DNA from: Solen grandis
Lineage: Eukaryota > Mollusca > Bivalvia > Adapedonta > Solenidae
Length of the DNA: 64,000 nt
Assembly: GCA_021229015.1 (NCBI GenBank)
Contig: CM037778.1
Span: 16,871,214-16,935,213, forward strand
Direction of reading: 5' to 3'
Within the stretch, counting starts at the first letter, position 1; each line of letters starts with the position of its first letter. The notes beneath the pieces were generated by a model that saw only the letters and a list, made by a program, of their open reading frames with translations, searched no databases and was not told where the DNA came from. This document shows, one piece after another, positions 56,601 through 58,600 of the stretch. Made by a program: the position numbers and the translations under genes.

Positions 56601-56705
56601 GAAGATACACTAGTGGGATGCTTGAAGGACTGCTTTGATTTAGGAATTGACAATATATCATCTCGGAGCAAAATTCTTGGCAGATATGGAGAATGGACTG
56701 TTTAA
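5464..56705 (+). CDS. PARP14-like multi-macrodomain gene, whole visible locus (13 exons, 5' partial)
   Basis: This is the only convincing gene. Thirteen exons with AG acceptors and GT donors chain in compatible phases: 5464-5697, 6015-6224, 12599-12653, 14560-14703, 18490-18684, 20496-20696, 24174-about 24416, 25656-25713, 28937-28977, 36304-37432, 43599-44240, 48177-48920 and 56485-56705. The product has one macrodomain near the visible start, an unrecognised middle, and three tandem macrodomains at the C-terminus. Macrodomains bind ADP-ribose on proteins, nucleic acids or as free metabolite; PARP14 family proteins carry several and act in stress and antiviral responses. Here the chain stops after the last macrodomain with no WWE or ADP-ribosyltransferase domain. 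The first visible exon begins inside a macrodomain, so at least one upstream exon is missing. Exon calls rest on splice signals and homology, not transcripts. Confidence 0.85.
6015..6224 (+). CDS. Exon 2: C-terminal half of first macrodomain
   Basis: Acceptor atgattttcag and donor GAG|gtaatt bound 70 codons, phase 0 to phase 0. The peptide contains SLKSLAFPAIGTGGLAYP, the very conserved macrodomain strand and loop that contacts the distal ribose and phosphates, followed by a helix (TMVAREMFRSI) and the last strand (VRKIIIAL). The intron between exons 1 and 2 lies before the CFKFFMQNCFKIA helix. That differs from the three C-terminal macrodomains, whose intron falls at the equivalent of the GTG loop. 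Confidence 0.9.
6259..7289 (+). mobile_element. Family 4 Helitron-like element(s)
   Basis: Starts TGCCCCACC (6275) with a G-rich partner just downstream. Tandem units of about 155 nt (cttgtgacacacataactctgaaagtatttgtactacagacttgaaac) follow. A 3' end at 6928-6960 has TGGGGCA, hairpin GTGTC-CACTA-GACAC (6938-6952), ATTT and CTAG (6957-6960), then TTT. A decayed second copy of the same end lies near 7256-7286. Confidence 0.6.
7286..8340 (+). mobile_element. Family 1 element with catctcctctgaaac core
   Basis: GCTCGCCTGAG at 7290-7300 and a decayed 3' repeat near 8304. Hairpin AGGGCCATAATGGCCCT at 8318-8334 is followed by ATTGTTT. The core holds several units of about 310 nt with gacatctcctctgaaactgctgg and catggccgccaggggcggggc. 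Confidence 0.65.
8566..9461 (+). mobile_element. Family 1 element, diverged 5' end
   Basis: The 5' end is diverged (gtgctcctgtgagctttaagg). The core is the ggcctagagcttagatatttgg type in about four units. The 3' hairpin AGGGCCATTATGGCCCT at 9439-9455 is followed by CTTG. The short stretch 8341-8565 before it is T-rich and holds only repeat fragments. Confidence 0.6.
9614..11295 (+). mobile_element. Family 1 element with about ten 160-nt core units
   Basis: GCTCACCTGAG at 9619-9629 and CTCAGGTGAGC at 11258-11268 are exact reverse complements. The 3' hairpin is AGGGCCATCTTGGCC at 11275. Inside are about ten tandem units (ccagatttcactttgtttacactctagcatcttcatttc ...), moderately diverged. It lies wholly in the intron between exons 2 and 3. 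No ORF. Confidence 0.75.
11577..12588 (+). mobile_element. Family 2 element ending 10 nt before exon 3
   Basis: Begins TACCCACCC with a nearby ggggggtata partner. Four or five core units (gggccataactcaaaaagtataaaagctatcaagatgaaac) follow. The 3' end is ATCACTTTTAGTGGT (decayed hairpin), then AGCT and CTAA at 12585-12588, where other copies have CTAG. The splice acceptor of exon 3 follows after tttgtttcag. Confidence 0.65.
12599..12653 (+). CDS. Exon 3: short exon closing the first macrodomain
   Basis: A 55-nt exon enters in phase 0 and leaves in phase 1 (ATCTG|gtaagt, a consensus donor). It encodes TFLTCDQLLENEVKTLAS, an amphipathic helix that suits the last helix of the macrodomain begun on exons 1-2. 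Support is the strong donor, the open phase, and continuity of phase to exon 4. The acceptor is unusual because only 10 nt separate it from the 3' end of a transposon-like repeat (11577-12588), so its branch point probably lies in mobile DNA. Confidence 0.7.
13740..14032 (+). mobile_element. tRNA-derived SINE, family A
   Basis: A truncated tRNA-like head (ccgcctcgggagcgg, then B-box-like gtgggttaaatacc) is followed by the body gacataccaaagtcgtaaaa and ctcccttgcttggcactcag, and an A-rich tail aacaaacaaacaaac. Related copies are at 18743, 38541, 60029 and 63602. The rest of this intron (12654-13739 and 14033-14559) shows nothing I recognise. Confidence 0.75.
14560..14703 (+). CDS. Exon 4: unrecognised region, possibly a macrodomain-like start
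   Basis: Acceptor cctattttag and donor TTAG|gtatgt bound 144 nt, phase 1 to phase 1. The peptide GISEDHQYIEVKLDGIQ runs on through ISISSLDLHGKMADVLIIYG. The alternation of strands with an acidic, hydrophobic ADVLII segment recalls the start of a macrodomain, where a KGDI strand leads to VDVIVN. No binding signature is present, so this is only a structural suspicion. It could also be an RRM or KH-like fold. Confidence 0.75.
15040..15530 (+). repeat. Repeat related to 52040-52551
   Basis: Units with ttgaaataacttggcacaa, acaataaccaggttgctagcttgaaggt and ccttaaaattgtg recur two to three times. The same words occur at 52040-52551, where the unit ends in a hairpin plus CTTGTTT. No 3' end is visible here. 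A further repeat fragment (tgcaggggctgggtggg) lies at about 15600-15730. Confidence 0.5.
15740..16456 (+). mobile_element. Family 2 Helitron-like element, best-preserved copy
   Basis: TACCCCCCACA at 15740-15750 and TGTGGGGGGTA at 16420-16430 are perfect 11-bp inverted repeats. The 3' hairpin ATCAC-CTTTA-GTGAT (16434-16448) is followed by AGCT and CTAG at 16453-16456, then TT. A GTCC-rich run (ccatccgtccgtccgtctg) is just inside the 5' end. Three core units (gctatttctcaataactactggatgg) make up the middle. No ORF. Confidence 0.75.
16457..16642 (-). mobile_element. tRNA-derived SINE, family B, reverse orientation
   Basis: On the minus strand the body reads from the gaagcttt..agctggtttgcgg region to a GTCGCTATAT segment and a CAA-repeat tail, here seen as gttgttgttgttg. 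The same body is at 18146, 45671 and 55814. Its tail abuts the CTAGTT end of the family 2 element, which is therefore an insertion site or a junction. Confidence 0.7.
16703..16729. other. 11-bp stem palindrome
   Basis: GTTGTGTGTGA (16703-16713) pairs with TCACTCACAAC (16719-16729) around a 5-nt loop, with one mismatch. It lies just beyond a SINE and may be the remaining end of another element. Confidence 0.4.
16920..18127 (+). mobile_element. Family 1 element, core array and 3' end
   Basis: About four units of the 160-nt ccagatttcactttgtttac core are followed by three of the acactctaggggctacattt type, then tcaggtgagcgattaagggccatcatggcactcttg at 18086-18124. The 5' subterminal repeat was not found, so the copy is truncated. 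Confidence 0.6.
18146..18366 (+). mobile_element. tRNA-derived SINE, family B
   Basis: Head remnant gggaaggtaaatctctcagcccctcaccgc, B box gtgggttcgaatcc, body gaggaagccttccagctggcttgcgg, then tcgctatatgattgaaa and an aacaacaacaac tail. The A box is partly lost. It sits about 125 nt before exon 5. Confidence 0.75.
18490..18684 (+). CDS. Exon 5: helical region of unknown fold
   Basis: Acceptor catatttgtag and donor AAATG|gtaagt bound 195 nt, phase 1 to phase 1, fully open. The peptide is charged and mostly helical in character (RKVSATNGLVHTQMYVN, then SEIKAISKAIENAIKDKKG) and ends in a beta-like segment ILVTLYMKN. I do not recognise a domain. Phase continuity with exons 4 and 6 and good splice sites support it as coding. 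Confidence 0.75.
18743..19012 (+). mobile_element. tRNA-derived SINE, family A
   Basis: Contains ccaggtggttagagtgagattctgggtttaatc (A and B box remnants), acataccagttatac, ctcccttgcttggcactcagcac and an agcaagcaaac tail. It is moderately diverged from the 60029 copy. Confidence 0.7.
19137..19236. other. Assembly gap of 100 N
   Basis: Exactly 100 N, the conventional placeholder for a gap of unknown length. It is in the intron between exons 5 and 6, so an exon could be hidden there. The phase match between exons 5 and 6 makes this unnecessary. Confidence 0.99.
19252..20336 (+). mobile_element. Family 1 element, complete (about 1.1 kb)
   Basis: GCTCACCTGAG at 19258-19268 and CTCAGGTGAGC at 20299-20309 are perfect partners. 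Hairpin AGGGCCATCATGGCCCT at 20315-20331 is followed by CTTG. Core units carry tctcctctgaaaccactgg and catggccgccagtgg. A second 3' end of the family follows at about 20400-20465, 30 nt before exon 6. Confidence 0.75.
20496..20696 (+). CDS. Exon 6: unknown fold, helix-rich
   Basis: Acceptor tttatttttag and donor ACAT|gtaatg bound 201 nt, phase 1 to phase 1. The peptide begins EQMDPSNEVLHEMLNHLRI and includes VDIKINIVVAEKELSTLISS, a strand followed by a helix, as at the C-terminal side of a macrodomain-like or KH-like unit. No specific signature is visible. The acceptor lies only about 30 nt downstream of the 3' end of a repeat element (hairpin near 20444-20461), so part of the splicing signal region is repeat-derived. 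Confidence 0.75.
21641..23905 (+). mobile_element. Element with CCGGTGAAACCGG start and hairpin-CTTG end, interrupted
   Basis: The 5' end ACCCACCGGTGAAACCGG folds on itself and is followed by a ccatccgtccc stretch. The core of about 150-nt units (aaaaggtcaaggtcacc, ctctataacttcc) repeats five or six times to 23400, then diverged DNA. The 3' end has hairpin CTGTC-CTCT-GACAG (23884-23897), TT, CTTG (23900-23903), TT. A family 1 element (21834-22617) is nested in it. Whether start and end belong to one element is uncertain. The upstream stretch 20697-21640 holds only weak repeat traces. Confidence 0.5.
21834..22618 (+). mobile_element. Family 1b element with four 155-nt units
   Basis: GCTCACCAGAG at 21839-21849 pairs with CACTGGTGAGC at 22584-22594 (one mismatch). 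Hairpin GGCCCTTGGGCC at 22601-22612 is followed by T, CTTG and TTT. The core word catctcctctgaaaccgctgg starts at 21917, 22072, 22227 and 22382, an exact 155-nt period, with almost no differences between units, so the array is young. Confidence 0.75.
24174..24416 (+). CDS. Exon 7: unknown fold, with reading-frame problem at a poly-A run
   Basis: Acceptor ttttgttttag opens in phase 1 and encodes TVPVQFFMKTLKKRRISQHG, then a helix (VKKAYEDFRKEWKSFATD) and a strand (LRVWGLCVLVDMD). After KKLKV there is a run of nine A at 24386-24394 and then an in-frame TAA at 24398-24400. The best donor, GTTAAG|gtaata at 24417, lies beyond that stop. With one base fewer in the run the frame would reach this donor in phase 0, as exon 8 requires. 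Weak donors gttaaa (24383) and gtttaa (24395) would also keep phase 0 with no indel. The exon is likely real; its 3' boundary is uncertain. Confidence 0.7.
24478..25190 (-). pseudogene. mariner-like transposase relic, interrupted
   Basis: On the minus strand about 25190-24955 reads ATDEEMIKKVRDLVYFNQH, then VGEIAKVLDISHGSHLTIIH, the helix-turn-helix of mariner transposases. About 24720-24478 reads KDIHGRHFLFDEEIMVAVK, then FFSSGVIALEHRWTIVLEGYY, the extreme C-terminus. Between them, 24740-24955 is an unrelated repeat (tgcaggggctgggcgggcgg) and the catalytic DDD core is missing. It is a dead copy in the intron after exon 7. The remaining 25220-25650 of that intron shows nothing I recognise. 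Confidence 0.75.
25656..25713 (+). CDS. Exon 8: proline-rich linker
   Basis: Acceptor taattttcag and consensus donor CTAA|gtaagt bound 58 nt, phase 0 to phase 1. The peptide consists of two near-copies of a nine-residue unit, PPVPERSYF and PPVPDRTYL, separated by Q. PPVPxR is the kind of short proline motif bound by SH3 or WW modules, so this may be an interaction tether between the folded halves. That is inference. Confidence 0.65.
25850..26370 (+). repeat. Decayed family 1 fragment
   Basis: The remnant 5' part aagagcacaaagtcctcaaggtgag and the core words aagacatctcttctgaaacc and gccagtggttaaaactttattt mark an old, truncated copy without a 3' end. Confidence 0.5.
26449..26680 (+). mobile_element. 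5' fragment of a family 7 element
   Basis: TGTTTCCCCC at 26450-26459 with a tgggggagaca partner 17 nt on, then a ctgtctgtctatc stretch and one core unit (aaaagtatcaaagctattaacttgaa). A longer array with the 3' end of this family is at 46084-47257. The next 800 nt (26680-27480) are AT-rich with no recognised feature. Confidence 0.5.
27484..28603 (+). mobile_element. Family 1 element, complete (about 1.1 kb)
   Basis: GCTCACCTGAG at 27491-27501 and CTCAGGTGAGC at 28565-28575 are exact partners. Hairpin AGGGCCATCTTGGCCCT at 28581-28597 is followed by TTTG. Seven core units of about 158 nt; units 2-4 are nearly identical, the outer ones diverged. Confidence 0.75.
28731..28814 (+). repeat. Perfect tandem repeat, three copies of 28 nt
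   Basis: The unit gtatgaaattatgcatggaa plus ttgtgtca is repeated three times without a change (28731, 28759, 28787). It contains the palindrome atgcat. It lies about 120 nt before the microexon at 28937. Confidence 0.9.
28937..28977 (+). CDS. Exon 9: 41-nt lysine-rich microexon
   Basis: Acceptor tttgaatag and donor AAAGAG|gtaatc bound 41 nt. Taking the single A carried from exon 8, it reads KKGKPKMKKDEIKE and leaves in phase 0, exactly what exon 10 needs. The alternative frames run into TGA. The basic stretch could be a nuclear localisation signal or a nucleic-acid-binding tail, but it is short. Evidence is phase and splice signals only. Confidence 0.6.
29596..32758 (+). mobile_element. Family 1 element with a roughly 17-copy core array (3.1 kb), nested
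   Basis: GCTCACCTGAG at 29602-29612 and CTCAGGTGAGC at 32721-32731 are perfect partners. Hairpin AGGGCCATCATGGCCCT at 32737-32753 is followed by CTTG and TTT. The core is a tandem array of about 164-nt units (ggcctagagcttagatattt, caccaggggtcacttg) from about 29850 to 32600. Units before 31860 are nearly alike; later ones carry many single-base deletions. Confidence 0.8.
29651..29712 (+). repeat. (GTCC/GTGC)n microsatellite inside an element 5' end
   Basis: gtccgtcgtccgtcgtccg is followed by about seven gtgc units and a further gtccgtcgtc. The same GTCC-rich stretch sits at this place in most elements of the window; here it has expanded. Confidence 0.85.
34316..35792 (+). mobile_element. Decayed family 1 element(s)
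   Basis: 5' part accagagcacaatgtgctcaaggtgag at 34312, core units (ctctgaaaccaatg, aaatgaggcccctaggggg, ggcctattatttaaatatttgg), and a 3' end atcaggtgagcaattcagtgtcattatgaccctcttg at 35756-35792. Two different core types follow one another, so this may be two fused copies. The stretch 35800-36300 before exon 10 holds no recognised feature. Confidence 0.55.
36304..37432 (+). CDS. Exon 10: KH-like region plus N-terminal half of a degenerate macrodomain
   Basis: Acceptor tttctctcag and donor ACAG|gtattt bound 1129 nt, phase 0 to phase 1, open for 376 codons. The first two thirds are alpha/beta repeats (for example NPFYIRNIESHIAEFLAKK and DSEITVNGDVEMFTEVQN) that resemble the KH-like modules between domains of PARP14; that match is by style, not a clear motif. 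From about 37072 a macrodomain starts (LKIRLYTKDYLDLSVECIVI). Its NAAN is replaced by ICSNERFHHDGK and its loop before the MMHAIWP strand lacks the usual GAGxL, so binding is probably weakened. An upstream GAAATC start in phase 0 joins exon 9. Confidence 0.9.
37534..38453 (+). mobile_element. Family 1 element starting about 100 nt after exon 10
   Basis: GCTCACCTAAG at 37539-37549 and CTCAGGTGAGC at 38417-38427 (one mismatch). The 3' hairpin is decayed (aaagccatcatggccctttt). About four core units of the tctcctctgaaac, catggccgccagg type. Confidence 0.7.
38541..38773 (+). mobile_element. tRNA-derived SINE, family A, 5' truncated
   Basis: Body ataccaaccaaagttgtacaaaatgg, a shortened cttccttgctttataaggg, ggtatcatcccacatgtctacg and the aacaacaaaacaaacaaa tail. 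The tRNA head is missing. The following 38774-39970 shows no gene or known element. Confidence 0.65.
39977..41538 (+). mobile_element. Family 3 Helentron-like element, single well-bounded copy (1.56 kb)
   Basis: GGTTTTCGTG at 39978-39987 and CACGAAAACC at 41502-41511 are perfect 10-bp subterminal inverted repeats. A 3' hairpin ATTTGCA-GTA-TGCAAAT (41517-41533) is followed directly by CTAG (41534-41537) and TT. A second 5' inverted pair (ggttttcgtgg with gcaaaaacc) is near the start. The interior is not tandem-repetitive and has no long ORF. Confidence 0.7.
41650..41786 (+). pseudogene. pogo/Tigger-like transposase N-terminal relic
   Basis: From 41659 one frame reads VIELSNVKSGRRIAEELGVG, then KKPIDS; after a small frame change it continues ILMCKTKVLENHESN. 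This matches the CENP-B-type helix-turn-helix of pogo/Tigger transposases in order and spacing. No catalytic domain follows, so it is a fragment. Confidence 0.55.
42598..42690 (-). other. tRNA-like sequence, likely SINE head or tRNA pseudogene
   Basis: On the minus strand an A-box-like ttagtgcagtgggtaaaat and a B-box-like gttgtgggttccagtcac are spaced as in a tRNA gene, but stems do not pair well by eye. Another such fragment is at 60847-60905. Confidence 0.4.
43122..43343. mobile_element. MITE with 32-bp terminal inverted repeats
   Basis: Left arm 43122-43154 begins GGC, a run of 11 A, then TAGTTCCATTTCTGGTCTC. Right arm 43312-43343 is its reverse complement, ending in a run of 10 T and GCC. 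The arms match except for one base in the homopolymer. The 157-nt interior has no ORF of its own. It lies in the intron before exon 11. Target duplication is unclear. Confidence 0.8.
43599..44240 (+). CDS. Exon 11: macrodomain A C-half plus canonical macrodomain B N-half
   Basis: Acceptor cttttttttcag and donor AGTGCAG|gtaaga bound 642 nt, symmetric phase 1-1. The first part (GFPSDVVAEEFCRGISEF, then LEEIHIVDQDEGVLKEM) finishes the macrodomain started on exon 10. A basic, serine-rich linker follows. The second part is a textbook macrodomain start: VNVYNGDILSLNVDCIVNAAN with NAAN at 43931-43942, the HAGGVAGVI loop, then QTGAGNLKYNYVLHAVGPRW and IPSISAG. These are the residues that bind adenosine, ribose and phosphates, so this is the module most likely to bind or hydrolyse ADP-ribose marks. 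Confidence 0.95.
44485..44948. mobile_element. Second MITE-like element with imperfect inverted ends
   Basis: Left TACTACGCTGTGCGATTGAC (continuing to 44516) and right arm 44921-44948, whose reverse complement starts TACTACGCCGTGCAATTGAC, form imperfect terminal repeats of about 28-32 nt bounding 464 bp. No ORF inside. Confidence 0.55.
45340..46090 (+). mobile_element. Family 1 fragment with a SINE inside
   Basis: Core units (atgacatctcctctgcaacc, catggccaccaggggcatggc) flank a family B SINE at about 45671-45867. The 3' end is actcaggtgagcgattcagg with a decayed hairpin and CTTG at 46051-46088. No 5' end. Upstream at 45155-45188 lies a family 7 3' end (GGGGGAGACA, CTAG at 45185). Confidence 0.6.
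45671..45867 (+). mobile_element. tRNA-derived SINE, family B, nested
   Basis: B box gcgtgggtttcgaatcc, body gaggaagccttccagctggc, ctccacctgtaattagctgg, then tcgctatatgactgatatac and aaactcaaatagt. It interrupts a family 1 core unit (tgacatctcctc | cgacatctcccctg). Confidence 0.75.
46084..47258 (+). mobile_element. Family 7 element: core array and 3' end
   Basis: Seven or so units of about 155 nt (ccggagcataactcaaaaagt, cttcacaggtggatagatctc, tgcacaagaaccgtaactct). The 3' end has GGGGGAGACA near 47219-47228, gaaaacaaatca, then CTAG at 47254-47257 and TTT. The 5' partner TGTTTCCCCC is seen in the separate copy at 26450. Confidence 0.6.
47259..48088 (+). repeat. Family 1 fragments ending about 90 nt before exon 12
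   Basis: Core words (agccaatggccagaatttaatt, aaaaatgagaccacaaggggat) lead to a 3' end gatgagcgacctagggccatatggccctcttg near 47752. After some unplaced sequence a second 3' end (aatgcaatgtttctctggtgag, agggccatcttgtctctcttg) lies at 48037-48088. Confidence 0.55.
48177..48920 (+). CDS. Exon 12: macrodomain B C-half plus degenerate macrodomain C N-half
   Basis: Acceptor ttattttgtag and donor TTGA|gtgagt bound 744 nt, symmetric phase 1-1. GIFGMPKDICAEEYANAVAEF and LKEIHFIDVSDTILAAI complete macrodomain B. A charged, low-complexity linker (about 70 residues, rich in E, S, N, K) follows. Macrodomain C starts LAVSVYRNDISMCKVDVVVT, but where NAAN should be it has TPVDLISRTEG. The second loop SAGDVGFKYVLHT and strand IRSLAVPVLGLS are kept. 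The frame is also open upstream through a repeat end at about 48030-48090, but the acceptor and domain start fix the exon boundary. Confidence 0.95.
48921..49739. other. Intron DNA without recognised features
   Basis: AT-rich sequence after the exon 12 donor. Short ORFs occur in both strands but have no domain character. I see no element ends here. Confidence 0.6.
49740..52029 (+). mobile_element. Family 1b element with a nested family 6 element
   Basis: GCTCACC at 49743-49749, shortened at the 5' end. The core (ctctgaaaccaatggtcag, aatgaggcccccacgaggttgg) stops near 50296 and resumes near 51810. The 3' end has CTCTGGTGAGC (51961-51971) duplicated as CTCTGGTGAAC (51991-52001) in a 30-nt tandem repeat, then a hairpin AGGGCCATGATGGCCCT (52007-52023) and CTTG. 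Confidence 0.6.
50297..51579 (+). mobile_element. Family 6 Helitron-like element, nested
   Basis: Starts TTTTTAGCTTGTC; GCTTGT pairs with ACAAGC 21 nt on. A gtgtccgcgttgtcgtcatcg stretch follows. Three core units of about 305 nt (cgttggccataacttct, gccatttttgctgtaac, cagggcactgatatttcac). The 3' end has a weak hairpin (GCAC ... GTGC, 51556-51572), T, CTTG at 51574-51577 and TT. No ORF. Confidence 0.6.
52040..52553 (+). mobile_element. Family 8 element with hairpin-CTTGTTT end
   Basis: Start gtccccgccatgaaatgacg, two to three units (gaaataacttggcttatatg, aacaaccaggtcgctagcttgaagg), then hairpin GTGTT-CCAGAA-AACAC (52530-52545), T, CTTG (52547-52550) and TTT. A second start-like sequence (tacccctgccatgaaacggg) follows directly. 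Confidence 0.55.
52554..53698 (+). mobile_element. Composite repeat region ending in a family 4 terminus
   Basis: AT-rich DNA with a 19-nt direct repeat (ttcagttgttctgtctttt near 52772 and 53161). It ends in hairpin GTGTCC-TAC-GGACAC (53675-53689), then ATTT and CTAG at 53694-53697 and T, the same end as at 6938-6960. The interior from 52690 is not recognised; it could be cargo of that element or a solo LTR. Confidence 0.4.
53874..54666 (+). mobile_element. Family 1 element (about 790 bp)
   Basis: GCTCACCTGAG at 53879-53889; 3' part ctcatgtgagc at 54625-54635 (one mismatch). Imperfect hairpin agggccttcatggccct precedes CTTG and TTA. Three core units (tacaaatttgaaaaatctcc, catggccgccaggaggcag). 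Confidence 0.65.
54667..54960 (+). mobile_element. Family 4-like 5' part
   Basis: TGCCCCCACCACTTACAGGG with a gtgggggttgcatatagatttgcc sequence as in the 6275 copy, then tccgtacatacatacgtatg and one to two core units (gtccggagcataactcaaagg). It runs into a mariner relic and has no 3' end. Confidence 0.5.
54985..55380 (+). pseudogene. mariner transposase relic, catalytic region
   Basis: One frame reads VHHIVPEKTTINGEYYSTIL, then AIKDSRPELARSGLILHHDN, the second catalytic Asp motif of mariner transposases. After a frame change near 55165 it reads AICDFFLFPNVKDKLRGHR, the third Asp region (CDFFLFP), and then a short C-terminal stretch to 55380. The HHDNAPAH part and the linker before CDFFLFP are altered or deleted. 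N-terminal DNA-binding part is absent. It is dead. Different in extent from the relic at 24478-25190. Confidence 0.8.
55814..56046 (+). mobile_element. tRNA-derived SINE, family B, full length with target duplication
   Basis: Head gggcttccgtggccgagagg resembles a tRNA-Ser A-box region; B box gtgggttcgaatcc. The body ctggcttgcggtaggtcggtgg, cacctgtaattagctggacg, then tcgctatatgactgaaatac, and a short aaactcaaatagtcaaatag tail. A 10-bp direct repeat TGTTCCAATG flanks it (55804-55813 and 56047-56056), the signature of LINE-driven insertion. Confidence 0.85.
56485..56705 (+). CDS. Exon 13: terminal exon, C-half of macrodomain C and stop
   Basis: Acceptor gctcttttttcag joins in phase 1 to give LGLSQNSRPEICCKILVDEI, the helix after the conserved macrodomain loop, then LTELHVVAYEDTLVGCLKDCF, the last strand and helix. 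The chain ends EWTV with TAA at 56703-56705. The intron position is the same as in macrodomains A and B. No ADP-ribosyltransferase or WWE sequence follows, so the protein ends one domain earlier than PARP14. Confidence 0.88.
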
Positions 56706-57960
56706 ATTGTGTGGCGAAGGTTTGTGTTACTCTATGTTGTGTATTAAGCTGTTATAACTCTCATTTCTGTTTTGACAATGATTTTTACTAATCCTAATAT
56801 TTGAACAGACCCTGTCTGGAATATTTGGCCTGGATAGGTAATTGAAATAAACATAATTTTTAGGCAATCGAAATAAAGTTTAAAAGGTAATATGCAAAAG
56901 ATAAAAAACTGAAAATCATTATCATGAAGACTTTTTCTATAAAGTCACCGCATGAACAATTTACTACATCTTGAAAAAAAATGCTATTTCTGCTGCAATT
57001 ATATTGCAGATTTCATAAAAGTATTATTTATCCTTTCCATTTCGGCGCCATTGTCTAGTGAGACCATTTTTGATGAAGCAAGGAATATATTATGTATTTC
57101 AATACAGAAAAAGCAAAATTAACAATTTATTGGGATGAAACATTTTTTGTACGCAGTAAGAACAACTATCCAATTTCTTTTGAAATGGTTGGATGATACC
57201 AAATTTCCAAAATGTTAAAACTTATTTAATACTCTGACGCCACTTGAATATCAAGGGTGTAAATATATGTTTGAGACGTGATAATTACACCAACGGTGTC
57301 GTTACCATTATTTTTACATTGTAGTAGTTATCAGGCTAATGATAAAAAAGTGTCACTTTGTTAAATTCACAAGTGCTCTGAAAGATATTTATGAGAGGCT
57401 CTAATGTCCATTGGTAAACACATGTACATGAGTAGAATGAGGGTTTAAATCTTGTCGTGAGGACCTAGCTGGATGGAGAATCTGAGTCAGACCAAGGTCA
57501 TTGAGCATCAAATGTGAAAAGTTATTTAAATGTTTAGTGTTTAAATGGTGCCTTTGTATTGTATATCATGTAAGTATTGCATTTAAATGTTATTTAATGT
57601 GTCACTGATTCTTTTGACCAGTGTTAGAGATTTATGCCTCGCCAGAATATTAACGTGGATTAACGTAAATGATTATTTGATATTACTGGAAATCTCGAGC
57701 TCATTTTTAAGTTATTTTATTTCGGAAAAAAAAGTTGATGGCACTTATGATAAAATGTCATTAATAAAGTTACCGTTTTTGAAAACTATGTACATAATAT
57801 CCTTGAAGGCAAAATGATTGATTTTTTCCTGATCATAATCGTTAAGCTATACGAGACAAGTGAGTTGTTTGTCTTTAAAATGTATAGTATTCTATGTACA
57901 GTTTATTTTAAACAGTGTGTATATAGATTTTGTATGGAATACGTATAAGTCAAGTTGATG
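56706..57960. other. 3' UTR and downstream DNA, no further exon seen
   Basis: After the stop the sequence is AT-rich with the candidate poly(A) signals noted. I looked for WWE or PARP catalytic-domain sequence on the + strand and saw none. Short ORFs have no domain character. Confidence 0.55.
56846..56877 (+). promoter_or_regulatory. Putative polyadenylation signals
   Basis: Two AATAAA hexamers, at 56846-56851 and 56872-56877, lie 141-172 nt after the stop codon of the macrodomain gene, the usual place for a 3' end signal. AATAAA is common by chance in such AT-rich DNA, so cDNA would be needed to say which is used. Confidence 0.45.
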
Positions 57961-57967
57961 CAAGTGA

Positions 57968-58600
57968 TTTAAGCTCAACTGTTCGAAGAATATGATAAAT
58001 ATTGCAGTGACTCTTGCGTCGGCGTTGGCGTTGCAGCTACTTGGCTAAAGTTTTGCATGCAAGTTACTATCAAGTTTATAACTCAATCACCAGTCGTGAT
58101 GTTGAATTGAAAGTTTATGAATTTGTTCCAGGGCATCAGACAACCAAGGTAGATAACTTTTGACTGAATGTAATGCAACTTATGGCCCCTTTTTAACTTC
58201 GAAATTTTGGTTAAAGTTTTGCATGCAAGCTACTATCCAGCTTATATATTAGAAATCATTTATGGTATTGACTTGAAAGTTTATGAGTGTATTCAGGGAC
58301 ATCAGAAAACCTAAGAGGATAACTCTTGACAAAATTTAATACAAAGTACAGCCCTTTTCTAACTTAAATATTATGATTAAAGTTTGCAGGCACAGTGTTA
58401 TTATGCTTATGTCTCAGTAACTAGGCATGGGATTGCTTTTAGACTTCATAATCATATTCAGAGTTATCAGACTATCAAGGTATATCATTTTTAACTATTA
58501 TTATATACATGGTATGTGAAGGGCAATAATTGAAATAGATTTCATTTGATATACCAACAAGCATTAGTCGAGCGTGCTGTTTTACGGACAGCTCTTGTTA
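57968..58600 (+). mobile_element. Family 5 element with hairpin-CTTG end
   Basis: Start aagctcaactgttcgaag resembles the family 6 start. Three units of about 160 nt (gttttgcatgcaagctacta, gaaagtttatgagtgt, atcagaaaacctaag). Hairpin GCTGT-TTTACGG-ACAGC (58576-58592), T, CTTG (58594-58597), TT. The end region is shared with 23800-23905. Confidence 0.6.
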
